A DNA stretch of 64,000 bases from Vanrija pseudolonga (GCF_020906515.1 NC_085850.1:1612001-1676000); one strand, 5' to 3'. Positions 37,737 to 49,900 are shown, counted from the first letter of the stretch. Notes: generated from the letters alone by a model not told the origin. Numbers and translations are program-made.

Positions 37737-37773
<37 letters not shown>

Positions 37774-39065
37774 CGCAAGCAAGCAAGTAACATCTCAAAC
37801 ACGCCGCTGCTGCGCGCGGCCAGGAGAGCACACTTGGCGCTGCGTGCCAAGGCGAGGGCACGGCGCGGCGACGGCGACGGTGGCAGCGGTGGCGGAGGAT
37901 GCGGCGGCGGCGGTGCAAGCCTGAAGCTGAGGCTGAGACTGACCTGCGTGCGACTCTTTTGTTGCCTTGCTTGCCCCCTGTATCCAACCAGTGAGTGTCT
38001 GCAGCTCTCTCGTAGCTTTGACGAGCGCAACAGTTCGCAAAATAGCCAGAAGGCACCTACTAATGGACGAAACGAGGGAAAAATTAGGAATCTCGGCAGC
38101 GGCCGTGGTCGTCGTACTAGCTGGGTCATAATTGCCATACGTCATGGCCGTCGCCGTCTGTCTGTAGACTTGCTCGTCTGCTGCTGCGTCGCCTGCTCAC
38201 TTGCTCACCGGAACCTCCGCGGCCCTCTGGAACCACCCACCCAGCCGCAAGCAGCTGACGTCGATCTTCTAGGAACTGTTCGGCCAGCGGCCAAACCTTC
38301 CACCACGGTACAGCGTGCTCGTCCTCGGCCATGGGTTGCGTGCAAGTGACACGGCTCCTCTCCTCCGTGACGCGTTGCGGTGCAGCAGCAGCAGCGCAGA
38401 GCCGACGCGGCGACATTTCCGCGGCACGCGCCAGACATCAGGCTATGGACGCCGCATGCCGCGTCTTACGGGCCGCACGACGGCGCTATCCAGCCCGCTC
38501 GACGACGACGAGAAGGAAAAGAACCCCGACGTTGTTGCATCGGGCGAGCCTGCGTCCGACAGTGACCAGCTAGCTGGCTGGCTAGCTAGCATCGGGCAGG
38601 CGACACCACGGCCAGGAACACTGATCGGCACGACGACTCCACCCGCTCCACGGGCCAGACTGACCATGCTGTAAACCTGCCGCCGGGAGGGAGGAAGGGA
38701 GGGGGAGAGGGCGGAGCCGGAGATCTGGCCGTGACGCGCAGACCAAGTACGTCGGATTGGCGTCGCGACGATTCGTCGTGTGCCGGGTGAGCCGGGCAGC
38801 CGGCCGGTCTGGTTGGCGATGTGGAGGAGATAACGGGGTGGTGGGTGCGGGTTGTGGAGCATCACGTCGTCGTGCTGCTGGACTGCCGCGGATCCAAGGA
38901 ATCGCCATCAGATCCTAACACGCCATGATATGTCTATGCATTGACTGTGGCACTCGTGGGGTCTCTACTGCGCTGTCTGCTGCGGTGCGGTGCTCATGCT
39001 GTTGCCTTCCTCCTGTTGTCCTCTTGCGTCTACTCCCCGCCTCTACTCCCTCTAACCCCCTACTC
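37175..39065. other. 1.9 kb gene-free region
   Basis: Promoter/leader of the kinase gene on the left and 3' flank of acetolactate decarboxylase on the right. It holds a CAG repeat at 37738-37773 and a near-palindromic TAGCTAGC/TGGCTGGC patch near 38568-38591. Open frames over 37359-38138 (-) and 38315-38674 (+) are compositionally simple and not called. Confidence 0.5.
37738..37773. repeat. (GCA)12 microsatellite
   Basis: Twelve uninterrupted GCA units about 560 bases upstream of the kinase start codon, flanked by GCAAGCAAGC-type repeats. Not inside any supported coding region. Confidence 0.9.
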
Positions 39066-39794
39066 CTACCCCTCAACAGCCTTGATCCCGCCGTCGTTGA
39101 GCGCAAGCGGCGCCTCATTGAAGGCCGTGTCCCCCCTTGGCAGGTCCATGACCGTGCGCCACAGTTCCGCGACCTGCACCTGCACCTCGCCGTCGCTCTC
39201 GAGCGCGAGCACGTGGCCGCCGGCCGTGCGCCCCGCGTCAATGTAGTGCATGTGCACGCCGGCGACGACGACGCCTTGCAGGAACTGGGGGGAGCGGAAG
39301 CCGATGACGGTGCCGTGGCTCGCGGGCAGCGTGACCTCGACTTGGCGGCTCGCGACGTCCTTGAGCCCCTCGCCGGGGAAGCACTGCCCCTGCGCCGTGC
39401 GCACCTTGATGCTCTTGAACGCGCCGTCTATCCGGAACGCGATGTGCGTGTTGTGTGCGTCTGGCGCGAGGCGGCGGAGGACGTCCTCGACGCCCGACTT
39501 GGCGCTCAGTGTCGCCGTGCCCCGGTGCTCGGCGACAAAGTCCGTGACCATCGCGAAGGGCGAGTAGTCTTCTGTCTGCGACTCGGGCGTGATGTCCGCC
39601 CGGAGCACGCTCCCGTCGTGCTTCATCTTCCAGACCTCGCCGTCGAGCGCGATCAGCTCGCCCCGCATGCCTCGGAATGTGCCGAGGCCGTGGGACCCGT
39701 GCTCGATCACGCGGCGCAGCGGGACGCCGGTGCCGGCTACGCCGTCCATGAGCGCTGAGACGACCGAGAACTGGTACAGCTCGTTTGGGGGCAT
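39066..39794 (-). CDS. Alpha-acetolactate decarboxylase
   Basis: Zinc enzyme converting acetolactate to acetoin (AlsD/BudA family; bacterial butanediol pathway, also present in some fungi). One exon, 242 residues, close to the usual 235-260. Visible family features are LYQFSVVSALMDGVAGTG, HGSHGLGTFRGMRGELIALD, VWKMKHDGSV, SPFAMVTDF, IRIDGAF-like FRIDGAFKSIKVRT, and the metal-binding GVHMHYIDAGRTAGGHVL with its HxH plus a third His. The start MPPNELYQ at 39794 matches bacterial enzymes without a leader; an in-frame ATG at 40010 would add about 72 low-complexity residues and is not preferred. The product would divert acetolactate from valine synthesis. No partner butanediol dehydrogenase gene is next to it. 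Confidence 0.92.
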   Translation of the reverse strand: MPPNELYQFSVVSALMDGVAGTGVPLRRVIEHGSHGLGTFRGMRGELIALDGEVWKMKHDGSVLRADITPESQTEDYSPFAMVTDFVAEHRGTATLSAKSGVEDVLRRLAPDAHNTHIAFRIDGAFKSIKVRTAQGQCFPGEGLKDVASRQVEVTLPASHGTVIGFRSPQFLQGVVVAGVHMHYIDAGRTAGGHVLALESDGEVQVQVAELWRTVMDLPRGDTAFNEAPLALNDGGIKAVEG

Positions 39795-40543
39795 CGCGAG
39801 GATGGGGAGGGGGGAGGGGGCGGGCGAGCGAGGCGGAGGAAGGCGAGTTGGGAGCCTGGGAGGGGAGGGGTTCAAAGTGCCACGCGGGGCCGAGTCCGTG
39901 CTGGTCGTCGCGGTCGAGGTTTGTCGTCTCGTGTGCTGGTGCAGAGGGCGTGGAGATGTTGCAATGCTGAGATGAGAACAGTCGTCGTCGTTCAAGTCGC
40001 GGTCGCGCAATCGCTATCGACTAGAAGTGGAGGGGTGGAGGCCGGGTGAGGCCAACGGGCGAGATGGAGTAGGTGGTGGGCGGCAGTGAGTCGACAACCT
40101 CGTCCTCACGTCAGCCTTTACTTATACTCTTTCTTAACCGCGTACTCGTCCGCGCCGACTCCGCCGCGACGGCGACTTGCCGCGCTGCCGTGCGGAACAG
40201 TCTACACGACAGCTCGCTCGCTCGCTCGCTCGCTCGCTCGGTACTCCGTCACATACTACTCACACACCGCAATCCGTCAAAGGCCGCGGGATCTCGCGGG
40301 CTCTGTCTCCTTGTTGCTATGGCCGGACGAAGAAGCCAACAATACTCCAACTAGACCATTAAACCGGTCTTGGTGTGATCTGTTACGCTTCAGACACCGT
40401 CATGAGCCTCTCCCCTCCTGAGGCTAACCAAACTGTGTCCGCTGCCTCGAGTCCCGACCACCACTCTCCATCGCCCACACTCTCTCCCAGCAGCCTAGAT
40501 CTGTACATCCAATATCACACTGTATAACACGTCGGGACCCCCT
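39795..40543. other. Intergenic, no gene seen
   Basis: Leader of acetolactate decarboxylase and 3' flank of hexokinase. It contains the GCTC repeat at 40212-40240. Confidence 0.5.
40212..40240. repeat. (GCTC)7 tetranucleotide microsatellite
   Basis: About seven tandem GCTC units in the upstream region of the acetolactate decarboxylase gene. It creates a repetitive LARS-type frame that is not a gene. Confidence 0.85.
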
Positions 40544-42671
40544 CTAGTAGTCGGCAAAGTAGCCCTCGCTCTTGCGCTTCTTGGTCATGGCAGCGATGAT
40601 AGCGCTGCCCACGCCCGAGCCGTCCTCGGCGTGGTGCGTCACAATCTTCCGTCCTGCCTCGCCAAAGATGTCGACCAGCGCCTCGTGGATGCGGTCGGCG
40701 AAGTGAGGGTATTTCTGGTAGCGTCAGTTGCAGCTCCTGCGCGATCAAGGGTCAACTCACGTTGTAGAGCGAGCCGTCGGCGCCGACAGCGCAGCCCTTC
40801 TCCAGGTAGCCCTTCTTCTGGGCAATGGCAGCGATACCGCATGCCGAGAGGCGGGCAGAGCGGGTACCGATCAGAACGGCCAGCTTCCTGAAGAACTGGC
40901 GCTCCTCCAGCGTCGTCTCGATACCGAAGAAGTGGTTGAAGACACCAATGATGGTGAGGAGCTCGTCGGTAGGGTCGCTCTCCATGAGCGAGAGGAAGGC
41001 AGTGTCGAACGCGTATGCCTTCTCAAGCTTGTAGGTGTTCTGGCCGAGGAAGAGGTCACCAGAGTCGATGAGCTCGCAGAGGATCAGACGGAAGATCTCG
41101 CCGAGGTAGAGACCGGCGATCATCTTCTCAAACGACTGCTCTCCGGGCTTGTTGGACGACTCGTCGATGATGATGTCGTAGCGGGTACGGGGCAGGTGCT
41201 CGTGCTTGAACGAGTCGAACGCTCCCCACTCGCACTGCGGGTTAGCACTAACTCATTTTGGTCAACCCACGTTGATCGCCATGTCCTGCGACTTGGGAAG
41301 GCCCATGAACTCGATCTTGGGAATGTTCTCGGCCGTCTCCATGTAGGCAGCGTTGCAGCCGGTACCGAAGATGACGGCGATGCGGGTGTTGGGGTTGACG
41401 TAGTTGGAGGCAATAAGGGTGCCGGTGGTGTCGTTGATGAGGGCGGTGAGCTCGGCACGAACGTTCTGCCAGGTCAGCTCGAGATCGAACAGTGCTCGGC
41501 AACTCACAAACTTCTTGAGCGAGTTCTTGAACAGGTCGGCCGCGTCGTTGCCCTCGACGTTGGCAGCGCCGAAGCCCTTGGTCCAGCGGATGAGGGTTCC
41601 ATGGTCGATACGGAGCTGCTCGCAGGGGTACGAGAACTGGCGGGTGAGCTACGGTGTGGCGACGTCACAACAGCTCTACTCACGGTGAAGCCTAGGGGAA
41701 GGAGCTCGTCATCGTCACCACGGCCGAGGTTGTCACGGATGAAGCTGTCCAGGCACTGGGCACAGAAGTCGAAGCTGGAGAGTCAGACTAGCGCGCCAAA
41801 TTAACTCACAGGTCAGAGCCCTCGCCCTGCTTCTGCTCCTCGGTGAGGCGGTACTTGGTCTGGGTGACCTCGAACTTGCCCTCGCCATAGAGCGAGACGA
41901 GACAGACACGGAGGTTGGTGCCTCCGAGGTCGACAGCGAGGAAGTCACCAGTCTCCTTTCCAGAAGGCCACTGCCGGTGTCAGTGCGTGTTCCAAGCCGG
42001 AGCGAGGTTACTCACTCCGAAGACAAAGGTGGGGACTGGAGCGTCAGCAGGGGTCAAGATGAAGTCTAGGGTACGCACTCATAGGCTGGGAGCGTCAGCT
42101 GGGCACTCAATCGTGAATCATTGTAAACTCACAACAACCTCGCCGCTCCTCTGGAGGCCCTTGTCGAGCGTCTCCTCAAAGGCCGTGACGATCATGCGCA
42201 TGCGCTGGGGGGTGACTGCCAGTGGTCAGCTGCACAATCCGAGCATCTACACATCTACTCACTGGTGAGGAGCGACTCGTACTTGCGGAGGTGGTCGGCA
42301 ATCGTCCCTGCGGGTGTGAGCTCATCTCTATGAAGCACACCAGCTCGACCCACTCTTCTCGGCATGGGGGAAGTCGGCATCGGCCTGTCATGGTCAGCGA
42401 GAGTCATCTAGATCCGACCACATCCACCCACCTGCGTCCTGGTGTGGTAAACGACGTGGTGGCCGTTGGGCGCGCTCGAGGAGCTACGACGGCTGAGCTG
42501 AGGGCCACCGTTGGCCTGGACCGGCTTGTCGAGCGCCGTGAAGCCCTGGATGGGCTCGGGGGTGCCAGACGAAGGGCGGCGCTCGAGGGCGAAGCTCTGG
42601 CCGTTCGAGATGGAGGCCTTGCGGGCCGCGGTGCCGATGTTGGTGCCGTTGTCGAGCACGCCGTTGGACAT
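40544..42671 (-). CDS. HXK1: Hexokinase
   Basis: Phosphorylates glucose/fructose to the 6-phosphates, the first glycolytic step. About twelve exons. An N-terminal Ser-rich extension (start MSNGVLDNG at 42671; an in-frame ATG at 42728 is possible) precedes the kinase. The actin-like ATPase fold shows FLAVDLGGTNLRVCLV (phosphate 1), LGFTFSYPCEQ (sugar-binding), TALINDTTGTLIAS (catalytic Asp), IFGTGCNAAYME (phosphate 2), INCEWGAFDS and the C-terminal ADGSLYNKYPHF, EDGSGVGSAIIAA. One exon is only 7 nt (42079-42085), reading VV-PM-IPTFVFG across the junctions. The N-terminal extension is longer than in yeast Hxk2. HXK1 versus HXK2 naming is arbitrary. Confidence 0.95.
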
Positions 42672-44328
42672 TTTGTGCGCTGGGGGTGGGGTGCGGGCGA
42701 GGGGAAGGGATGCGTGGGACTGGGTCATGGTAAGCGGGGCTCGGGGGGTTCAAGTAGAGACAAAGGTGCGGGAAGTGCGATGCGAGATGGACAGTCACAG
42801 TCACGATGGACAGTCACTCCGACGATGTGGGCAGGGGGGGCGAGGAAGCTAGCAAGGTCTGGACACGGCCCGTCGCAGCGTGTTTACCGCGCCGAGATGG
42901 GATATCGAGCGCCCAGCAGCACACAGCAGATGCACCGCAGGATGCACTAGAACCCTCCGCTACGCTTGCGCCCCGCGCGTCCAGACCACTGCTCATCGCG
43001 TCGCCCCGGTGATCCGGCATGACGGGTCGAACGAAGCAAAGGGCTAAACGCCGTTCGTCGCGCCGCCCTCCCCACGGCCGACTGCCTGCCGGGGCGGCGC
43101 CCAGCGTGTGGGGCACGGAGCAAAGGGTTCCGGGGGGCGTAGGGGTTGTGCGTGTCACGTACCAGGTGTCAGAGGTGTCTGGTGGTGGTGGTGGTGAGTG
43201 GTGTGCTGGTGAGTATGGCAGGCTCAGTGGCGACGGAGAGAGAGAAGGATGAGATGGGGGAGCAAAGTCGTTGACGGGGGCGGCAGTGGGATAAGGCCTG
43301 TTGTGCGGCTGGGTATGCTGCTCCGTGTCTCCCCTCTTGTTGGAGCAGGCCGGCAGCAGTGGGCGTGACCCTTTTCCTCTGACTTTGCGCCTTGTCGTCT
43401 GTCAAACTCCGCGCCGTGTCACTGGGCCCACCTGCCCCGGCGGCACGCGTTGCCGCCGGCATATGCCTGCCTGACACAGGGTACAGCGGCCATGCCAGCT
43501 GACCCACAGCCACTCCTCGCTTGGCAAACCGCAGGTTTTTTGCAAGCGGACCCGCTGCCCGCCCCTGCTTGCCCCAGCTTTTGGCCGCCGGCAGTGGTCG
43601 GCTGATGCGTATTGGGCATGCGGCTGCAGCCGGATGACTGAAGAAGAAAATTGGTTGGCAGTCGGCGCGAGCAAGAGGTCGGCTGCGCTGCGCGGCTGAT
43701 TGACTGACTGCGGGACCTTGCCTGGCTGGCTGGCTACTACTGGCTGGCCGCTGGCTGACAGGGGAGGCGTCACTGGGCTACGGACACGACCAGCCAAACA
43801 CCCGCGTCATGGCCGTCATGGCCCCTCTGGCTGGCCCCCCTCTTTCCTTCCGAGGCCTCCAACCTATCCAAGTCTATCACAGCACCTCTGCCGACCCAGT
43901 AGCTGCGTCCAGTCAAATGGCCGACGGTCCGCCGCAAACATCCGAGATAGGACCGATGAGATGGCAGCGGGCGTGGCCCCGCCTTGCCCCAGCAGCAAAT
44001 CGGCCTTGGTTTTGACTTGGCTTTCACTCGTCTCGGCTTGAGCCAGTGCCAGTATCCGCTGTACCCACTAGGGTGTGCGGGGCTGCCGTGCTTTCGTCTC
44101 TTCGCATGGCCCGTAGCCTCAGCTGGCGTCGCTTTGCCTGGGAGAGGAGGCTGCACTCCTAGTCCTGGCCATAGTCCTCGTCCTGTCACGGAAGCAAACC
44201 CACGTGCCCTCTTGACCTGTCTCACTGCCCTCCCTCCACTCGAGAGAGCCGCTGAACCACTGATCCAGCTGGTCATCCATTCGCGACAGCCTCGTAGACT
44301 TTACCACCTGACAAGTCACCTCTTCAGC
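42672..44328. other. 1.7 kb gene-free region between divergent genes
   Basis: Hexokinase promoter on the left, promoter of the 44329 gene on the right. Sequence is rich in CTGGCTGGC and GGTGGTGG patches; no supported coding region. Confidence 0.5.
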
Positions 44329-44970
44329 ATGCCTCTCCCCGTGGCATCACTTCACGCTCTCTTCGGCCTCTCGCCAGGCGACGCCACCATCGCCTCGACC
44401 CTCACCTCGCTGTTCGGCAGCGCGCCAGACCCAGAAGTCAAGGCGTACCCCGACGCGACCTACCACAACTACTATCCCCTCGGCGTGTCGCTCTGCTTCA
44501 CGGGAGCACCGCTGGCGCTCGACAGCATCGACATCTTCAACCCGCCCCCTGGGCCGAGCAAGTCAACAAAGCCGACGTACTCTCCCGCCCCGGCGCTCGA
44601 GCTGTGCTTCGCCGAGACCGAGGTCGTCCTCCCGCCGCGCAAGGAGGGCGAGGCCGAGTTCCGCTACCCCCGCCCAGAACGCTTCGAGGTCGTGCCAGCA
44701 ACCAAGGGCCGCGACCTCGTGCGCCTGCTCGGCGAGCCCAGCCGTAAGGGCTCTGGCGGCTGGGTCGGCGTCTGGCTCGAGTGGGGACGAGTTGGCCTCA
44801 AGGACGACTCGGGCCGCGTCGAGGTTGGCATCATGCTCGAGTTGTCTGATCCCAAGGGTGCGGAGCAGCTCACCGATGAGCAGAGGAAGAAGGGCGCCGG
44901 TGGTGTCTGGGACCGCGCTGCCGGATGGGCATGGGGCAGCCTCAAGGTCTTCCGTCCGGTCGACAAGTAG
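44329..44970 (+). CDS. Conserved-looking hypothetical protein (213 aa)
   Basis: Not recognised. Single exon, starting MPLPVASLHALFGLSPGD. The protein is not low-complexity and looks folded: YHNYYPLGVSLCFTGAPL, ALELCFAETEVVLPPRKEG, GRDLVRLLGEPSRKG, GWVGVWLEWGRVGL, VEVGIMLELSDPKGAEQ. Alternating beta strands suggest an alpha/beta or all-beta domain; there is no signal peptide or membrane helix. The upstream in-frame stretch back to 43984 is part of the promoter region and is not included. Confidence 0.72.
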   Translation: MPLPVASLHALFGLSPGDATIASTLTSLFGSAPDPEVKAYPDATYHNYYPLGVSLCFTGAPLALDSIDIFNPPPGPSKSTKPTYSPAPALELCFAETEVVLPPRKEGEAEFRYPRPERFEVVPATKGRDLVRLLGEPSRKGSGGWVGVWLEWGRVGLKDDSGRVEVGIMLELSDPKGAEQLTDEQRKKGAGGVWDRAAGWAWGSLKVFRPVDK

Positions 44971-45049
44971 CCAGCCAGCATCGTTTCTCATCATCTACAC
45001 CACCTCATACCCTGCACGTTAATCTGTATCCATGCATGCTACATATCTT

Positions 45050-45064
45050 TCTCTCTCTCTCTCT
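45050..45064. repeat. (CT)n tract at the end of the proteasome gene
   Basis: Short pure CT run immediately beside the stop codon of the minus-strand gene, so on the transcript it is a GA-rich start of the 3' UTR. Confidence 0.8.
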
Positions 45065-46159
45065 CTTATGCCGCGGGGAGGCTCTCGATGGCTTCCCTAA
45101 GCTCGGTCTCGTTGAGGATGTGGAAGCCCTGGCCAGGGGTAACCTGCGCGAGCTGCACGTTGTTCTCGTCCAACCTCTCCTCCATGACCTGCCTCAGGAC
45201 CTTGAGCGCAAGCGTGTGGGCCTCGGCAAGGCTCATTTGCTGAGGAGGGGTGAGCTAGGAGACGACATCGAAGCGCAAACCACGCACCTTGTGGAACGAG
45301 TCCTGGAGCGACTGCTGGGCAGCATCCGAGCCAGAGCCAATGGCCTTGGCCTCGTACTTGGTGAAAGTACCCGAGGGGTCGGTGTGGTAGCTGGGTGTGA
45401 GTTACCTACTCCACATTGGTGCACTTACAGCTGAGGGCCCCTCTCGTCGATACCAGCAATGAGGAGGGCGACACCGAATGGTCGAGACTGGGTCGCGTCA
45501 GCTTGACCCTCACAGCACACATCACATACCATCAGAGCCTCGTCGTCCTCGACACTCTCACCGAAACGGAGCGCAAGGTCGCAGACCGCCTGGGTAGCGC
45601 TCTCGACACCAATGGGCTCGTCGTAGGTGAAGGCGTGCATCTGGCTGGTCACGCGCGCGTGGTCGACCATCGTCCTGGCGTCGGCAGTGAGACCCGACAT
45701 GGCGCAGCCAATGTGACGGTCGACCTCCATGATCTTCTCGATCGACGACGACTCGAGGAGCGGCGACTGGACGCGCTTCTCGACACCGAGGACAGTGCCG
45801 TGGGGCGTCGTGATACCGACGGTCGTGGAACCAAGCTGGAAACGTCAGCTACTTCCCCGAGAAGCACAACGGTTGCTCGCTCACCTTGATAGCCTCCATG
45901 GCATACTCGACTATATTAACGTTAGCAATCTTCTTTGAGCAAAGTAGGCAAATGTACCTTGGAAGAGACGGCCCTACGACATGGTCAGCTCGAACCCAAC
46001 TCGAACGCGACGGCGGCACTCACCTCGGGCGAGAAGGTGTTGACACCACGGTCGTACTCGGAGCTGTAAGGATCGGTGTCAGAACAGCTTGTCAAGCCAA
46101 ACTCGGCCGGTTGGCAGCGAACTGGTCTCTGCGCCAGTGACGTACCGAGTGAGGAACAT
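45064..46159 (-). CDS. PUP2: 20S proteasome subunit alpha type 5
   Basis: Outer-ring alpha5 subunit of the 20S core. About seven exons spliced to roughly 245 residues beginning [31 protein letters not shown], the alpha-subunit N-terminal gate signature ([20 protein letters not shown] is diagnostic for alpha5). Further matches are [72 protein letters not shown] and the C-terminal EEVNVQLA-like [15 protein letters not shown]. Introns are 36-82 nt; the first follows codon 4-5. Length fits the family (241-260). Confidence 0.96.
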
Positions 46160-46989
46160 GGTGGAAGGAGGGGCCGGGAAGGGTGGTGTAAAGGTCGAGT
46201 TTCAAGGGGTGCCGGTATGTCCAAGCTGCGGTTGTATCACTGCACGCGGTAGACGCTTGCAAAGGAGTGAATGGGTAGGTGTGAACGAGGTTGGAGATCA
46301 AGATGACAAGTTGGTTCAACTGCCCGTCGTCACTCAGCGAGCCAGAGAGGAAGGTGGTGACGAGTTGCGAACGCGCGGCCCACAGTCAGTGATTCACTTT
46401 GTTACGTAACCATGATTTTGATCCCGTTTTACCACGCGACGCGCCCGTGCCTGACCAGAGATTATCAGCTGCAGCGGGTCGCTTGTCGCAAATGACCGCA
46501 CACCATTACAACCAGCCGGCGGGCGGCAAACGAGCGCGCCCAAGTTCATTCAACCCGACCCCAACCCACTCGGAGCGCACCAGACACTGCGAGACACCCC
46601 AACCAACACCTCCTTCATTCACTCTCTTCTCTCTTTTGCTATTGCACAACTCTCGCTACGTTGCATCGACCACTTCAAGACTCATCAATAGCTCTCCACC
46701 AGCACACCGCGACTGTCTCAACCGCAACCACCCTCTCCCTCCCGCCCGGTGGCAAACAAAAACAAAGACGTAGTGCACAACACCACCCAGCCAAAGGGCG
46801 GTGTCTCGGTGCACCCAGGGTGAGACCATCCTGCCTTCCTCCACACACTACCCATGCTGACACGATGCTTCCTCTCGCAGGGCAGTGGGTGAAGGTGGCC
46901 ACTCTGCATAGCGTGCCAGGCCCCCCCGCTCACAACCACCCACCACTTTAAGCGACTCGGCACCTCCGACCAACATACCACCCTCCGAC
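46160..46989. other. Divergent promoter region, PUP2 and RBR ligase
   Basis: 830 bases, no gene seen. CA-rich and pyrimidine-rich tracts near 46600-46760 look like leader sequence of the plus-strand gene. Confidence 0.5.
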
Positions 46990-49900
46990 ATGCCGCCCCG
47001 TCTAAATACCGCCCAAGCCGACTTGGACGACGATGACATTGTCGTGTTGAACGAAGCACCAGTTCACATGAGGCCCAAAGCAAGGGCAGCGCCCATCCTT
47101 GTCCTCTCGTCAGACGAAGACGAGCCGGGCCCTTCAGCCCCTCGGGGCTCGGGGCGAGGAAAGCGAACGCGCTCGAGCAGCAGCCCCATTCTCATTGAAC
47201 AGCCGGCGCCTCGGAAGCGTAAGACACCCCGGGTTCAAACCGGTGACAGTGCTCACTCTTCCGCTGTCAACGCGGAAGCTGGGCCTTCGAACCAACCGGC
47301 CCCAGGCTCGGATCCCCAAGCGCCGATTGTACCCAAGGCAGACTACCTCGTGGACTTGGTCGTCGACATCATACCCGACATTTGCCCAGACTGGGTCAAG
47401 ACGAATCTCACTCAACAGATTGCGGCTCTCGCACCGACGAGTAATGTGCCGGGGCAAGACGCAGTCCGCATAGTTATCGACATGGCGTTTGCGTTGGACG
47501 CGTACCCAAAAGCGGGAGCGGCGGCCGCGAAGGCCGCCCCGCAGGACAGGGAGGCGGAGGACAGCCAGTACACGGACCCCAACTATCGAAAGGATAAGCG
47601 CACCGGCTTGTCATACCGGTCCCAAGCTCTAGAGGTGCTCGAGAGCCACTTTCTGATGATCCCTGTCGGATTGTAAGTGCACCAGAAAAACACTCATGTG
47701 CTGACCGTGTGCCAAGTATTCGACAAACGTTTCAGACAGGGGGTGGCTTTCAGCTCATCCCGACATACTTGATACTGTTACGCCAACAAGCTGGAGGGCC
47801 GGGCCTGTTTGCCCCGTTGAAGAAGGGTCGAACGGAGACAAAAGGGAAGAACCACGCCTTACCAGACGAGGACGAGTGGTTCAATGATCCTATTGTTGTT
47901 CGAGGCGGCCCCGACTATCACGACCCTTCTGGTTATGTCGAACTGCGTCGCGAGAAGAAGCAGCTGATAGCTCTCATGAGTGAGCTTTATTTGTGCAGAC
48001 GACAGGCGCTGACCTTGACAGACAAGGAGAAGGAGACGAAGGAAGCGGAGATTGCCGCTGCCAAGGCTGCACAAGAGAAGGAGGCTGCCGCCGCCAAGGC
48101 CAAAGAGGATGCTATCAAGACTGGCAATGCAGCGGAGTGTGGCTGTTGCTTTGACATGGAGCCTTTGGTGAGCCGCGCAAGGGGGTGAGAGCTGACGGCA
48201 GTCCGAGATGGTGTCCTGCGACGAGGGCCACTTATTCTGCAAAACCTGCGTCAAGAGTCTGGCTGAGAGTAAACTGGGCGAGCAGTTGACTGTGAGTAAG
48301 GAATGGGTTCAAGTCTTCTGATCGCCTACAGGCCATCAGTTGTATGGATATGTCTGGATGCGCCAATCTGTTCACTGAAGGGGTACTGGCTCAAGTTCTC
48401 CCCACCAAGACGCTCGAGCTCTATCATCGATTGAAGCAGTACAAGGACCTGGAGATGGCGGAGATCGATGGCCTGGAGAGCTGTCCGTTCTGCCCCTACG
48501 CTGTCGTCATCGACAACGAGGCGGAGAAGCTATTCCACTGTCTCAACACTACGTGTCTGAAGGTGACTTGCAGGAAGTGCAAGCGGCCGGTAAGTTCGGC
48601 CAGGGGTAACAATGCCACCGCTGACCATGACCCAGGACCATATCCCAAAGCGGTGTGAAGGTGTGTTTCAATGACGATTGCCTCGCTAACTCTTCAAGAG
48701 GTCGAAGCCGACCTCAAGCTTGACAAGCGGCACGCCGTCGAAGAGGCTATGTCGGAAGCGCTGATGCGCAAGTGCCCGAAGTGCTCCAAGCCGTATGTTA
48801 AGGAACACGGGTAAGTTGGGTGTGACCAGACAAACCAGCGTTCCTCTCTAACTTGGCCCAGTTGCAACAAAATTATGGTTGGTGACTCGGGGGCAAGCTC
48901 TGCTAACCCCAGTGTCACTCGTGTAATACAATGAGCTGCTACATTTGCCAGAAGGCCATTCCCGAAGGCTATGCGCACTTTGACCAAGGTATGAAGGCGC
49001 AACGGAGCGACACTCACACGCAGCTCCAGGTCGTCCCGCGGCTGAGCGCAAGTCTGGCAAGTGCCGGCTTTGGGACCAGAACGAGGCGCAGACAGAGGCA
49101 CAACGCGTGAGCGAGCAAACCTTGTCGGCACTGACATGCAGATCCGTCAGGCCCGCGACACTGCGCAGCAGACAATCCTAGAGCGCGCTGCTCAGGAGGG
49201 AGTCGAGCTCAACGCAGATGACCTGCGTGTCGACGCGCCCGAGGCAGCAGCTGCCGCTGCTCGGCCGGCGGCTGCGGCGTATGCTGCCATGCAGGCGGGA
49301 CTGCCGCCTGGACTGCCGGCTGGTCGAGCAATTCAAAATGCTCGCGCCGCCTGGGCTCAGCACAACCCAGCGAACGCGGGGCCGAACCAACCAGGGGTGG
49401 AGGCACGGCTGCACTTTCTTGACGGAATGGGCCGTGCCGTCGCGGGGGGAGCCGAGCCTCTGCCTGGGGCGGCCGCTCTCCGTCGAGCTATGCAGTAAGC
49501 TCGATGTTCCAAAGTTCGAATTGTTTGTCATATGACCTCGTCTGACAACTACAGTGCCCGTCAACGCCCATTTCCACCTCTGGCCTATCCAATGCCACCT
49601 CTCCAACCTTTGCGACCAGTGGAACCTGCGCCCGACCTTCTAGCGCAAGTCCAGGCTGAACTGGCCTTGCTTCGTCGTCCTCCTCTGCCTTTGCGACCAC
49701 TCATTCCACCACACGGGCACCTCCATTTGCCGGCACCGCCGCCGTACATGAACCCGGCCCAGCTTCTTGCGCCACTGGCCCAAGCCGACCTCGATAACAT
49801 GAACCCATTCCCCAACCCCAACCCGGTGGTCTTTGTACCACCCCCGCTCCCTGGCGATATTGCCGCTGCCATCCCACCCCCACCACCGATGCCTCCCCTG

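Noticed and set aside
37359-38138. 259-residue minus-strand frame across the CAG repeat
   Set aside because: Ala/Leu/Pro runs arise from the microsatellite and C-rich tracts; no domain.
40073-40421. Frames with repeated SLARSLARS
   Set aside because: Direct translation of the (GCTC)7 repeat.
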